DNA of 64,000 nt from Apoderus coryli. Taxonomy: Eukaryota; Arthropoda; Insecta; Coleoptera; Attelabidae. The notes under the pieces were generated by a model. That model did not search any database. It was not told where the DNA came from and saw nothing but the letters and a program-made list of their open reading frames with translations. Each line of letters opens with the position of its first letter. Position 1 is the first letter of the stretch. A program made the position numbers and the translations under genes. Below, piece after piece: positions 36,427-46,577 of this stretch. The stretch lies in contig OU452198.1 of the NCBI GenBank assembly GCA_911728435.2, positions 44,607,902-44,671,901 on the forward strand, read 5' to 3'.

Positions 36427-36617
36427 TATACAGGGTGTCCTACGGTGGCAACCCATTAGATTGTTTCAGAAACTACTTCGTATTGAATTTTGAAAATTTC
36501 AGTGTCTATATTGTCAAATATGCTCTACTCAAATAATATAATAGCAACGGCATAGCACTTCCGGTTATACCGGAAGTTGATGGCAACTTTGTTATTTTAA
36601 ATGGAACACCCTATATA
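36427..36617. mobile_element. Mariner-type MITE, 191 bp
   Basis: Ends tatacagggtgtcc (36427-36440) and ggaacaccctatata (36603-36617) are inverted. Inside, acttccggt (36557-36565) and accggaagt (36569-36577) form a perfect 9-bp hairpin with loop tat. TA at both ends fits the TA target of Tc1/mariner elements. Non-coding. Confidence 0.75.
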
Positions 36618-37300
36618 TTATTACATTTTTGGATTCTAAATAAGATTGCAGGCATATTTCATGTATCATATCCTATACCTAACGTCAGGCGTTTTTGACT
36701 TATATCAAGATTTATGTCAAAATTGACAGTTTAGGGCTCCATAAGAATTCCGTTTTTTCCTTGTAAATCAGTATTTAATAATTATTTTGCAGGTATTTTC
36801 TTATCAGGTGGGATCTTCTTTTTCGAATTGACAAGACGTTTTTTGATTAGTTTATAGTTTTCGAAATATCGTCATTTTAAATTTTTCTGCATCCATAATG
36901 TCATATTGTATATTGTTATCATTCTGAGGAGCAAAGAATAAAAAAAAATAAAATAAATGTTCAAAATGACTGGACACTAGGTTAAATCCTTCAAGAACTA
37001 TAACCTGGTGTACCTAACGCTTCTAAACACTTCGTTTGTTTGCTCCTTCATCTTCTCCATTAAAAAAGTTTTCATTTTCGATGATTTTGTACAAAATTCA
37101 ACACGATTTAAAATCAATATTGATAAGTTCTTGATGCAGTTGCACTCTGTTTGGGTGGTATCTTTCGTTAAACTGCCTTAACAGTCTCTCGAAGACCGCT
37201 CTTTTGGGATGATTTTGCGTTGGGAACCTTTAAGCGTAAACTCGCGAAGCCAGTAAAGCGTTTTTGGACCATTGTCCCAGAATAAAAAACATGTCTATTC
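36618..37300. other. Non-coding stretch
   Basis: No gene or identified repeat. Confidence 0.4.
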
Positions 37301-37702
37301 TTCGGAAATAAAAATGCTGCCGGATCCACTAAATTGTTTTAATAGGTTACTACCAATGTTGTAATAATCAAGCCAATGATTTACAAGAAAAATAAAGTAT
37401 TACTATTACTGATGGTTTCCTTCAGATACCTCAGTAGTGACCAGTTTTAAGTTAAATATCATAAAGTTTATATAGTAAAATTCTTTCCACTAAGGTAAGA
37501 CATGATGAGTTGTATGAATTTGTAAGTATGAATTTGTTTTCTATTATTGTAAATATGTAATAGTTTCAACTGATGATGACCCTTGCTGGGGCCGAAACAT
37601 GTTTTGAATTTTAAATTGGTAGTGACGTATTAAAACAATTTAGTGGATGCGACAGCATTTTTATTTCCGAGTAATTGGACATCCACAGTAGTATGGACTA
37701 TT
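37301..37702. repeat. Inverted repeat enclosing a hammerhead-like motif
   Basis: Arm 37301-37355 is inverted at 37617-37670 (about 54 bp, roughly 85-90%), enclosing about 260 bp that includes hammerhead copy D. The right arm continues into the block shared with 31515-31583. This could be a fold-back element or two opposed copies of the same hammerhead-bearing repeat. Confidence 0.65.
37565..37608 (+). ncRNA. Hammerhead-ribozyme-like motif, copy D
   Basis: CTGATGA at 37570-37576, unpaired T, stem II GACCC with GGGCC-type pairing (one A-C mismatch) around loop TTGCT, then GAAA (37594-37597), CATG, T37602 and T37603 as U-H. Stem I is TTCAA (37565-37569) with TTGAA (37604-37608), perfect. Confidence 0.5.
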
Positions 37703-38179
37703 TCCTAAAAATGTCTATTCTTTCTCCTTTGGAATAGGTTCCCATTTTTGATTGATTGAATTAAATCAAATGTCACAGATATAAAACTGTTTTATGAAAA
37801 ATCCCCAACTCTTAGGTAAGAATTTTCAACAGCCTATTTGACAGTAAATATGAAATTAAAAAAAAATGTCTTCTCAAATTCTCATGGCTGACTTGATAAA
37901 TATTATATTTTTGAAAACTCTTCCTATTATTGCCAATATCTGTGCCTCTTCCATGCAAAATTAAAGTTATGCATATCTATAGAAAAACTTTACTTTAACT
38001 TTTTTAATTTTTGCATCATCACATACAGGGTGGTCTACATGAAACTAAGAGATTCAATTAAAAATTCGCCTAATATTATGAATATGTGCATTTTCCACGA
38101 AAACGTCAAGAGTTACCCATAGGAAAGTATTACAATATTTGACAGATAATTACTTTGTGCATCTAATTTTGACCTCATA
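37703..38179. other. Non-coding; isolated MITE-end motif
   Basis: acagggtggtctaca at about 38025 resembles the mariner-MITE end. No gene. Confidence 0.35.
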
Positions 38180-38263
38180 TACCGGGTGTTCAATTTGAAA
38201 TACACAAGTCATTTAGAATTAAACTTTACGTTCATATAAGTTATATTATTGGACACCCTGTAT
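38180..38263. mobile_element. Mariner-type MITE, 84 bp
   Basis: ataccgggtgttcaa (38180-38194) and ttggacaccctgtat (38249-38263) are inverted with two mismatches over 15 bp. Non-coding. Confidence 0.65.
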
Positions 38264-39523
38264 TTAGTATTAGAGGTTTTTTTATATTTGGCGTAAGAAG
38301 TGATGAGTGGGTATATTTATCAGCCCAGACTGGCTTAAAAAGAACAAACGAATAGGTGTGAATTTTTTCATTCAAATTATGTCTATATTTTTATAAAAAT
38401 TCAAATATTTAAAAAACTGTTAGGTTTAGGTGAGATGTATTTTAATGAAAGTTAGGTTTATTTTGAACGGGGAATCTAAAAATATATTCATATACAAGGC
38501 ATTCCATTTAAAAAAACACAACTATGGTTCATTACTTATATTTGGGACACCCTGTATAGATTCACAATATTTTTAAAACGTAGCCATAAATCATTTTTAT
38601 CAAACCCATAAATAAAACTTTCAGGAAATTAAATAGTTTAGCCATACTATTCCGTGTTCTATGGCGTGAATAACCCTGTATACCTGGCGCCGATTCCAAT
38701 CAGGACTTTCAAGAAAATTCATTATTTTGCCTACTAAATAATTCTAAACAATTCAATTCAATTCAATTCTACAAAATTGTAAATCGGAAAATCTAATCAC
38801 TAACAATTGCAGAAAATTTGTGTTTTAACAAGCATATTTACTTACCAGTCTGTCATTCAACAGAAATGAAATGATTCACTAATCAAAATTAATTGTTTAT
38901 AATGAATAAACCAAAATAATAATAACACTGTTTTCATACAGATTTTAGTTGCAAAGCCTTGAATTTAAATTATTTTTTTTTGTAAAGCATAAATATACAG
39001 TGTCATACAGAAAGTCTGAAACATATACAGGGTGTCCAAGATAAGAATGGAATCTTGGAAACGGTAGGAGTTACAATGTCGGTTATATTAAAGAAAATTT
39101 GTACAATTTAAACACCTTTTACATGGTATTTTCAAAAGCACAGTAACTTTAGCCGTTTTCGAGAATTTTTGAAAAAACTATTTTTTACCATTTTCGTTTT
39201 TATTTATTTCTTACGTTATTTTTACAGATACAAAAAAATTAAAAGCACTTTCTCATTGTTACTTTTTGAGGAGAATAAGAGAGCGTTTCCAAATTTTCAC
39301 TACGACGTTTCGTTTTTGAAAAACCATCATCAACTTCGTTTTTTTATTGTTAAATTTAAAGCCATTTTCAATTCAATGGATTATAAATAATATTGATTGA
39401 CTAGAGCTTCACTATCATGTTTAGCGACCCCTTTTAACAAGTTATTATATTATCGGGAAATAAAAGGCAACTCTGTACAAAACGAATTTAATAAATCACT
39501 ATGTGAGTGTCGAAAATCAGAAA
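38264..39523. other. Non-coding; further MITE-end motifs
   Basis: gacaccctgtatag at about 38547, accctgtata at about 38671 and tacagggtgtcc at about 39026, not clearly paired. The low-complexity frame at 39169-39390 is rejected as a gene. Confidence 0.4.
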
Positions 39524-39565
39524 AACCATACATGTTTCGAACTTAATGCTTCATCTTCAGTGGTT
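39524..39565 (-). ncRNA. Hammerhead-ribozyme-like motif, copy E
   Basis: On the minus strand: stem I AACCA (39565-39561), CTGAAGA (39560-39554), unpaired T, a short stem II GAA/TTC, GAAA (39538-39535), CATG, then T and A as U-H, and stem I return TGGTT (39528-39524), a perfect 5-bp match. Stem II is only three sure pairs with a large loop. Confidence 0.42.
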
Positions 39566-40338
39566 AGAATTAAATTTCATATAGAAAATCAGAATTACAT
39601 AGTGTAACAACAGCCTGACATTGATTTTAGATACACAAAGAGAAATATATTGAATTCTGAAACAAATGCGTATTTGTAATATTCTAACGATAACTAGAAT
39701 ATGAATTTGTGTCTGTAAATATAATAAAAAGAAAATAATTTTGTGGCATTTTTTCTGCTAAAATTTAGTCGTACCTGCAAAAAAATTTATATTTAAAAAA
39801 AAAACAAATATCACATATATTTGTGTAAAAACAAAAACGTGTTTAAAATTAGCCCCTGATGATGAATTTTTTTGTGAATATTAACGAAACGTTCTTAGAT
39901 ACATCAATGAAATTTTACACACATGTATTTGATTTTTAATTCTTATTAATCCAAACCAAAAGGATTTCCAAAATTATAGTCATGAGTGTAGAGAGGGGGC
40001 GGGAGGAAATAACGCCCCAAATTTTTTGTAGCTAGAATATTTCACTTTTTGTGTTCACATTAATATAAAAAAATTAAATTGGCTTAAAAAAAGTCGTCTT
40101 CTGTTATTTTGAAAAAACGCTTAGTTTTTGAGTAAATTGCGATTAAAAATTTAGCATTGTCCGACCAGATTCTGAATGATATTATTATGTCTGTATAATA
40201 TCAGATCAAACAGAGTATCTGGGTCAAAGGAATTCAAATAATCAAATTGATCATGGCACCCTGCATTTATTACCTACCTTTGAAGGTAGTAAATTAAATA
40301 ATTTCTTACATTTAATAGTATCCAGAGATTACTTTAAG
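39566..40338. other. Non-coding stretch
   Basis: A+T-rich. The CTGATGA...GAAACG pair near 39847 lacks a stem I and is not called. Confidence 0.4.
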
Positions 40339-41368
40339 TTATTCTTTATTCAACATACGGGATGCAGATGCGGACAAGTGCTCATAGTGGGGAACAAAGG
40401 TTAAAGCGTCATCAAACAATACACCCAAGTCTCGAACCTGCGAAAGTCTTTCAATGGGTACAGCTCCAATAGTGTAATTCCAGATTACTGGGGTTTTCAC
40501 TCTGTGAAAGCTAACAACGTTACATTTAGAAATATTCAAATAGAGCTTATTTCGATTGCACTAGTCGTCGACAACTCGCAGTGCGTTTTGGAGTACCACG
40601 CAGTCCTCTACGGAGCCAATCCTACAAAATATCTTTAGATCATCAGCATAAGCCAATTTGGGAGATTCTATAATTTCAACAAGATCATTAATAAAGATGG
40701 TAAACAATAGTGGGCCAAGGTTTGATCCCTGTGGCACACCTGATGTTGAAGCAAACTTTCTGGACTTATAACCTTCACACTCAACAAACTGCATGCGATC
40801 GACAAGGTAAGATTCAAACAGCTTAACAAGCCCATTGGAAAAACCAATCCTATCTCAATGCTTCAAGAGTATATAATGGTCAATGCGGTCAAATGCCTTA
40901 CAGAAATCCGTATATACAACATCTACCTGAGATCGGTCATCCAGGGCCTCACATATGCTATGTGAAAAGGAGGACAAGTTAGTTAGACAAGAACGTCCTC
41001 CAATAAAACCGTGCTGATATGGACACAATAACATTTTTACTTGCGGATTCAGCTTATTGTACAAGGCAATCTCGAAAATTTTGGCAAAATTGCAGATCAA
41101 TGCAACAGGCCTATAATTGTCAATTAATGATGTATCGCCCTTTTTAAATACAGGAATAATCCTAGCAGATTTCCACAATTAAACAAATTATAAATGTGCA
41201 ACAGAGGGCTCAAAAATGCAGACACACAATCCTTTACCAGAAAGCTCGGAATATTATCAGTGCCAGCCGTGAACTTGTTCTTTAACTTCCTGCAAGCGCC
41301 GATTATGTCGTCGCTATCCAAAACCGAAACTTCTATACTATTCGAGTGTGGCATGTGCAAGTCTGGAA
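40339..41368 (-). pseudogene. Jockey-type LINE reverse transcriptase, truncated at both ends
   Basis: Right to left: DDIIGACRKLKNKFTAGTDN, KSARIIPVFKKGD, NYRPVALICNFAKIFE, QHGFIGGRSCLTNL, VVYTDFCKAFDRIDHYILLK, stop, LVKLFESYLVDRMQFVECEG, SGVPQGSNLGPLLFTIFIND and KLAYADDLKIF (Asp pair intact). TAG follows VVDD, probably where a Trp codon stood. Then KLYLNISKCNVVSF, RDLGVLFDDALTF and a stop at 40339. A frameshift lies near 41150. The C-terminus and 3' tail are missing. Same broad group as the 2.7-kb and 48.8-kb copies. Confidence 0.82.
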
Positions 41369-41416
41369 CAGTATTATATAAAGGTTCCTTAACAGTATTA
41401 TATAAAGGTCCCTTAA
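41369..41416. repeat. 24-bp tandem duplication
   Basis: The unit beginning cagtattatataaagg and ending ccttaa occurs twice in a row (41369-41392, 41393-41416) with one difference. It lies between the LINE fragment and hammerhead copy C. Confidence 0.7.
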
Positions 41417-41456
41417 GCCACTGATGATCAACATATGTTCCGAAACATGTCTGGCT
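41416..41456 (+). ncRNA. Hammerhead-ribozyme-like motif, copy C
   Basis: CTGATGA at 41421-41427, stem II AACAT/ATGTT (41430-41439) with unpaired bases at its foot, GAAA (41442-41445), CATG, T41450 and C41451 as U-H. Stem I is AGCCA (41416-41420) with TGGCT (41452-41456), perfect. ttttgtggagtagacgtgat follows at 41493-41512, as after copy A. Confidence 0.5.
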
Positions 41457-42033
41457 GAAAATTAGAAAATTTCAACGTATATATATAAATCATTTTGTGG
41501 AGTAGACGTGATTTATTAAATTAATGCCATTCACTCGTCGCTAAATGGATTACTTCAGAAAAAAAAAATCATCAATAATATTAGTCAATAGAAAATGGGG
41601 AAAATAATCTCGATTCAAGAAGTATCGATACATCGTGGGCGTCTCTAATGTGTTGTCACTGTGACAAACATTTTGTTTTATTTCTACAGTCATTTAAAGT
41701 TAAAATACGATCCACAAAGTACGACCACTTTACTTCACTCGTGGGCATATAAAACATAACATGATATACCATTTTTGGGAGCGTCCTAATTACGTATGAG
41801 CATTTATTTTAAATGCCCCATTCTGTCTCCGAAATGTGCTTTTGTTTTTACACAATAATTGCACATTAAAAATTCACCAGACGAACCTTTGAAATCGAGA
41901 GAACCAACAGCAGAAAAAAAGCAACAACGAAAATAAATTATTTCGTGTCATTTTAAATTTATTATACAGAGTGACTCTTACTACAGATATATTTATTATT
42001 ATTTCCTATTTCTACGGTTGGTGTTACACATAC
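41457..42033. other. Non-coding stretch
   Basis: A+T-rich; nothing recognised beyond the hammerhead-repeat tail at its start. Confidence 0.4.
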
Positions 42034-42136
42034 ATTGGATTGTTTCGGCCTCTGTATGGTGGGATATGCATTAATATGTGTATGTAGAGGCTACGGTTTA
42101 CATATATGTACTGTTGTATATCTCACTGTGCTTAAA
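42034..42136 (+). repeat. Dispersed repeat of about 105 bp, copy 1
   Basis: From ttggattgtttcggcctctg to tctcactgtgctta. Matches 46471-46577 at about 80% in the same orientation. Class unknown. Confidence 0.6.
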
Positions 42137-42706
42137 AGGCAACGACTATGCCACGAAATTATGTTTCATTTTATAATATTGGTCGATTATGGTACAAAGC
42201 GCCAAACATAGCTCTTGTATTGCGTAAACTTATTCCAGTTTGATGCCATGTTACCAATTGAAGTCTTTCTTCTTTTGTGTACATAGTTTTCTCAACAAAT
42301 CGTAAATTCTTGAACATATTATATGTGTGACATTAAAATTAGTTAGTCCACTGTCTATGTTCGATTTTAAAGGCGGCTGCACACGCTCAGGCGGCCTGTC
42401 CGGTTGGTCTGTACAGTTGACGGTTGCGCAGGCCGAACGGAGTATCTGTAGACAAAACAGGTGGCCTGCGCAGTCAGCCTAACCGACCTGAACGATTTCA
42501 GTAGTTGCTAGAATTTGGCCTGCACAGACTGATCGAAACTGAACATGTGGATGACACAGAGGCCTTTTATCACAGTTAACAAATTATTTTTGAGATGTAT
42601 GTATATGCTTTTTTAATAGTCACAGTGGTCTTATTTGTGATTGGTAACATTTCAGTTCTGTTGATGGTGTTTAACTATTTTAAAATTTGTGAGAAATGGA
42701 AAAGGC

Positions 42707-42906
42707 ACGTTTGTGAAAGTAAAATCAAGAGAATATTCAGACAGAAATAAAAAAGGCTCCGATTATGAGAAATTGGTGAAGTTGAACCCACAGCAAACGA
42801 AGAATCCGTAGTGGAGAAGATTAACAACATTGGCAGTTTTTTTAGAAAAGAATTGAAAAAAGTAAAAGATAGTTTAAAATCGGGTGCTGGCGAAGAAGCC
42901 AGCATC
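42707..42906 (+). pseudogene. MADF-domain protein fragment
   Basis: Two frames in sequence: KSREYSDRNKKGSDYEKLVK up to a stop near 42810, then VVEKINNIGSFFRKELKKVK and DSLKSGAGEE. This follows the MADF pattern (tyrosine/arginine-rich first helix, then K-I-x-x-L/I-R-x-x-F-x-x-E-L-K-K-V and a SGAG motif). In this setting it more likely comes from a Harbinger accessory gene than from a host MADF transcription factor. Confidence 0.5.
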
Positions 42907-42934
42907 CATTCGCGAAGAAGCCAGCATCCATTCG
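42891..42934. repeat. 22-bp perfect tandem duplication
   Basis: gaagaagccagcatccattc gc occurs twice in direct succession just after the MADF fragment; a replication-slippage-type duplication. Confidence 0.75.
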
Positions 42935-43469
42935 CAAATCTTCTTTTAGAAAATTCTTGTCTGTTTAATAACGACGGTTTGTTTCAAATCTTCCTATAGT
43001 TCTAACTGTTTTCTTGAATTAAACTACAGCTCACTGCAGCTACACTTATTAACAATAAAACTCATTTAGAGAAATTGAAGACATTTTTATTTGGGAAGAG
43101 AATCAGGCCTGTATATACGTGTGTAGACTCGAGATGTCAAGGCCACAGCTAACTCTGCATGTATAGCTGCCTTAAACAATTTCTATTGCTGTCGAAAGTG
43201 ACAAACAAATCAACAAGAGTAGATCAAAATTACTAGGGTGTTTTATTATTAACGAATGTTCCTATGTGTCAGAACTACAATCACATTTGGTGCTTTGCAT
43301 TTATAGTTTTCATCGGTTTTCTAATTGCATTTGTATTAATAGTTAAGATACTGAATCTCAAAAATCTACATATCCCAGTGTACGGGAAACTGTAAAACAA
43401 TATGTTGAAGAATAACTGAATCTGCTTGAAGCTACACTGGAAAAGGAATTGCAAAGCTGTGAGGAAATA

Positions 43470-44680
43470 GTTCGCCATCTAACGTTTTTTTTCAACTAGT
43501 GCTTATTTCGTGAAGGGTAACACTTAGCTCATGTCTGATTTGACAGATAATTAGTTTTATCCTTCCGCTGAACGAATATGGTTGTGTATACGCTTGAACA
43601 ACGCTGGGAAATATTGCGACATTACTTTGAAAATCATGGTAATGTTGCAGAATGTGTGCGAAAATTGCGTACGGATTTTGGAAGAAGAGAAGCACCGTCA
43701 GCTCCGTATGTTCGTTATCTCGTGAAAAAAGTGAAAGAAACTGACATCCTCATCGATAAACCAAAGCGTGAAAAGCCGAAAACAGTGCGTACACCCGAGA
43801 ATATTGCTGCTGTGGCAGAAAGTGTGCGTGAAGCGCCATCAACATCAATTCACCGTCGGTCTCAACAATTGAACATTTCGGAGACATCATTGAGACGAAT
43901 TTTGCATAAAGACCTTGGTATGACGCCATACAAAGTCCAATTGGTTCAGGAGTTGAAGCCAACTGACCATCCAATGCGTTTTCGCTTCGCTCAGTGGGCC
44001 TGCGATCGACTTACAGAAGATGCCGATTTTGCCAAAAAAATCATCTTTTCAGATGAAGCTCATTTTGATCTTGGCGGGTATGTAAACAAGCAAAATTGTC
44101 GCATTTGGGGCACAGAAAACCCGCACGCATACATTGAAAAGCCGATGCACCCAAAACGAGTCACTGTTTGGTGCGGATTTTGGTCCGGAGGCATAATTGG
44201 GCGATTTTTCTTCGAAAATGAGCAAGGAGTGGCCGTTACAGTCAATGGCGATCGTTATCGGGCCATGTTGAACGAATTTTTGTTCACAAAAATTGAAGAG
44301 GAGGATATTGGCAACATTTGGTTTCAACAGGACGGCGCTACGTGCCACACAGCCGAAGCTACACTCGATGTTTTGCGCCCTGTTTTTGAAGATCGCCGCA
44401 GAGCTGATGTCGTTTGGCCACCTCGGAGCTGCGATTTGACACCGTTGGACTATTATTTGTGGGGTGCCGTCAAAGATAAGCAGCACACAATCGATAATGT
44501 GCTTAAAAATTGGACCGATCGTGTAGGCTACTGCATGGCCAGCCGAGGCAGCCATTTGAATGAAATTATTTGTCATTATTAACCGGAAGGATTGTACTTT
44601 CAAATAAAAAAAGAAATTTGAGAAAATATTCAGCAGTTTTTCTTTTATAGCATTTTAAAAAAAAAAGTTATCTGGCAGAC
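43470..44680 (+). mobile_element. Mariner-like transposon, about 1.2 kb
   Basis: Left end gttcgccatctaac followed by a T run (43470-43498). Right end, inverted, reads gtctgccagataac followed by a T run (44680 back to about 44653). TA precedes the left end at 43468-43469. Between them lies one uninterrupted transposase gene. Length and structure match canonical mariners. The termini match imperfectly (about 5 mismatches in 26). Confidence 0.7.
43578..44582 (+). CDS. Mariner-superfamily transposase, 334 aa, uninterrupted
   Basis: Cut-and-paste DNA transposase acting in the nucleus on the element's own inverted repeats. ATG 43578 to stop 44580-44582. The N-terminal helix-turn-helix region (TLEQRWEILRHYFENHGNVA) is followed by a second one (ETSLRRILHKDLGM, about 102-115) and the DDE catalytic core: Asp159 in IIFSDEAHF, Asp252 in WFQQDGATCH and Asp291 in LTPLDYYLWG, with 38 residues between the last two. 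Complete and without frameshifts. As I recall relatives, about 30 residues usually lie between LWGAVKDK and HTIDNVLKNW; here they are adjacent, suggesting an in-frame deletion, so activity is doubtful. Confidence 0.9.
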   Translation: MVVYTLEQRWEILRHYFENHGNVAECVRKLRTDFGRREAPSAPYVRYLVKKVKETDILIDKPKREKPKTVRTPENIAAVAESVREAPSTSIHRRSQQLNISETSLRRILHKDLGMTPYKVQLVQELKPTDHPMRFRFAQWACDRLTEDADFAKKIIFSDEAHFDLGGYVNKQNCRIWGTENPHAYIEKPMHPKRVTVWCGFWSGGIIGRFFFENEQGVAVTVNGDRYRAMLNEFLFTKIEEEDIGNIWFQQDGATCHTAEATLDVLRPVFEDRRRADVVWPPRSCDLTPLDYYLWGAVKDKQHTIDNVLKNWTDRVGYCMASRGSHLNEIICHY

Positions 44681-45327
44681 CCAATAGAATTGGAGAAAAT
44701 TCCAAAAAACTTGTTTGAAGATTTGGAAAATATGCTGCTATGTTGGAAACAGCATCACTGTGTAGAAAGGCTTACCTACTTGTAATAATTATTAATCATA
44801 TTCTCTGTTAAAAGAAAATAATAGTTTTGGCATATGTCCAATTCAATGAAATCGGATTAGTTTTGTAGTAGTTATACTGTTTTGTTTTTCGCAATAAAAT
44901 AGAATTTATTGAAAATAACCTAAAAATAATTTTACGCATTTTAAAATGTACAGAATGTACCGACTCATGGAATTTAGATAAATACAGAGATAAATTAGGT
45001 TTTATGGGAACAATAGTTCTAGACAGTGGCGACGCATAGGCATGGTACCACCGCCGCACACTGGGGCCACAAACCCAAAAATTTGGCAATAAATCAAAAA
45101 ACTAAATATCAAATACATCTAATCCAATATTATTTATTAATGCACGATACCTTCTGACATAATAAACCCAATGAGTGAGGTCGCTAACCTCATTCAGTTC
45201 ATCGTCACACGTCTCAGTCGATGTTCATTGGTTGCAAAGACTATACGTAAATTGTTACTGTGTAAATTTTAACCTATTTTTGTGTTGTGATTAATTTAGA
45301 TTATCTCAATTTTGTTAAACTTAGGAA
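44681..45327. other. Non-coding; possible hAT-type terminus
   Basis: cagtggcgacgcatagg at about 45026 resembles hAT-type ends (cagtggcg), but no inverted partner was found nearby. No gene. Confidence 0.35.
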
Positions 45328-45816
45328 ATGGAACCTTCAAGTTCAGGTATGTGTTGTTATATAAATCAGTAGAAAGGTATATATTAGTTAATATAAATTT
45401 ATAAATATGGGTTCAAGCAAAAGTATGGTAATATTTTAAAATTTTTAAAAATTCTGAGAAATATAAAGGCTATTAGTTATGTTCCAAGGCAGTCCAAGGT
45501 TTAATTTTATTATTTTTAGTAATCAATATTGTTGGCACTTTTCAACGCCACTTGATTTTGGTGCACTTCTCGTCTCTATTTGATTTTTTAAAGGTAAACG
45601 TAACCCTAAATAATAATTTAGTATGGTATATTACGCTATATTACGCATTAAATTAGATATTTTTGTTTTATTTCAGGAACGCGTTCCAATACTATGTTTA
45701 TCACAAGAAGAGGACTTCTTAATATTATGAGAAGTTCTCAAAAGAGTGAAATTGATGACCAATTTAGTTTTTTAAAAAAAGAGCTTAAGAAACGAATAAA
45801 ATATGAGCAGTGTTAA
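45328..45816 (+). CDS. Possible two-exon short gene (52 codons)
   Basis: ATG at 45328 opens MEPSSS and meets a donor ag|gtatgt at 45346/45347. A pyrimidine-rich tract and ttatttcag end at 45676. Joining keeps the frame into TRSNTMFITRRGLLNIMRSS and a Lys/Glu-rich end, stop 45814-45816. Exons 45328-45346 and 45677-45816; intron 330 bp. No domain recognised. It may be the first part of a transposase gene of a decayed element (the start sits 300 bp from a hAT-like end) or chance. Confidence 0.25.
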
Positions 45817-46470
45817 ATGAAAAAGTAATCAGCATAAATCCAGAATGTCCTAAAGTGTGAGAGTCGCCTAAACGACTAAATATATTGAACTGCAGTTTTG
45901 GCTAACGTTAATTTCTTGAAAGTCGATCCCGTGATCTACCATCTCACTTAGTTTTAGGCTATCTGCTCTATATCTTCACAAAGGCGTCCAATTTGGAACG
46001 TCCTGTACATCAAAGATCTCAAATATCAGAATCAATATCATAATACTTAATCATAATATAAAAATATCGTCATTTAAAGTGCGAAAGTGAAGAATAATTT
46101 CGGTACCAGTTTAGGTATGTATAGGTCATTAAATAAATTGAAGAAAATTACATAAGCGTCACATAATTTTCCCATAAAAATCATCATCACATTTCGATGC
46201 CAGAAGAGCCGAAAAGGAGTGGCGATTGCGATTAACAAGTCGATTGTGACAAATGTCCTTATTTAGTTGATGCACGAAAAATTAATATTTATGGAATGAA
46301 AAATGGAAAGTGGTCACATTACCGTTAAATTCTACTATAGCTACTTCAGGCTATTGTTTTTATAATGTACCAAGAAAATGAACATACTGGTTGTGATCTG
46401 ATTTTGTTTGTGTCCAAAGTTATTTAATTATAGGCAATTGAGAAATTTGGTTTCATAATGGCGAAATACA
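45817..46470. other. Non-coding stretch
   Basis: No gene; gaacgtcctgtac near 46000 is a degenerate MITE-end motif. Confidence 0.35.
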
Positions 46471-46577
46471 GATTGGATTTGTCCGGCCTCTGTATGGTGA
46501 GACATGCATTACTATGGGTTTAGTAGTAGATGGTACGTGTTTACATATATCTACTGTTGTATATCTCACTCCGCTTA
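46471..46577 (+). repeat. Dispersed repeat of about 105 bp, copy 2
   Basis: Partner of 42034-42136; shared blocks cggcctctgtatggt, atgcatta, gtttacatatat and ctgttgtatatctcact. Confidence 0.6.

Larger units (their letters stand above)
42369..43177. mobile_element. Possible Harbinger-like element remnant
   Basis: Left ttaaaggcggctgcacacgc (42367-42386) and right gcatgtatagctgccttaa (43158-43176) are imperfect inverted ends (about 11 of 15 inside the TTAA-like flanks). The left side is unusually G+C-rich, with tgcgcaggcc and ggcctgcgca inverted near 42424 and 42462. Inside is a MADF-type fragment, the kind of accessory protein PIF/Harbinger elements carry. The assignment is tentative. Confidence 0.35.

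Noticed and set aside
39840..39895. ctgatgatga...cgaaacgttc as a hammerhead
   Set aside because: Stem I absent and stem II very weak.
44049..44603. 184-codon minus frame across the mariner
   Set aside because: Antisense shadow of the transposase gene.
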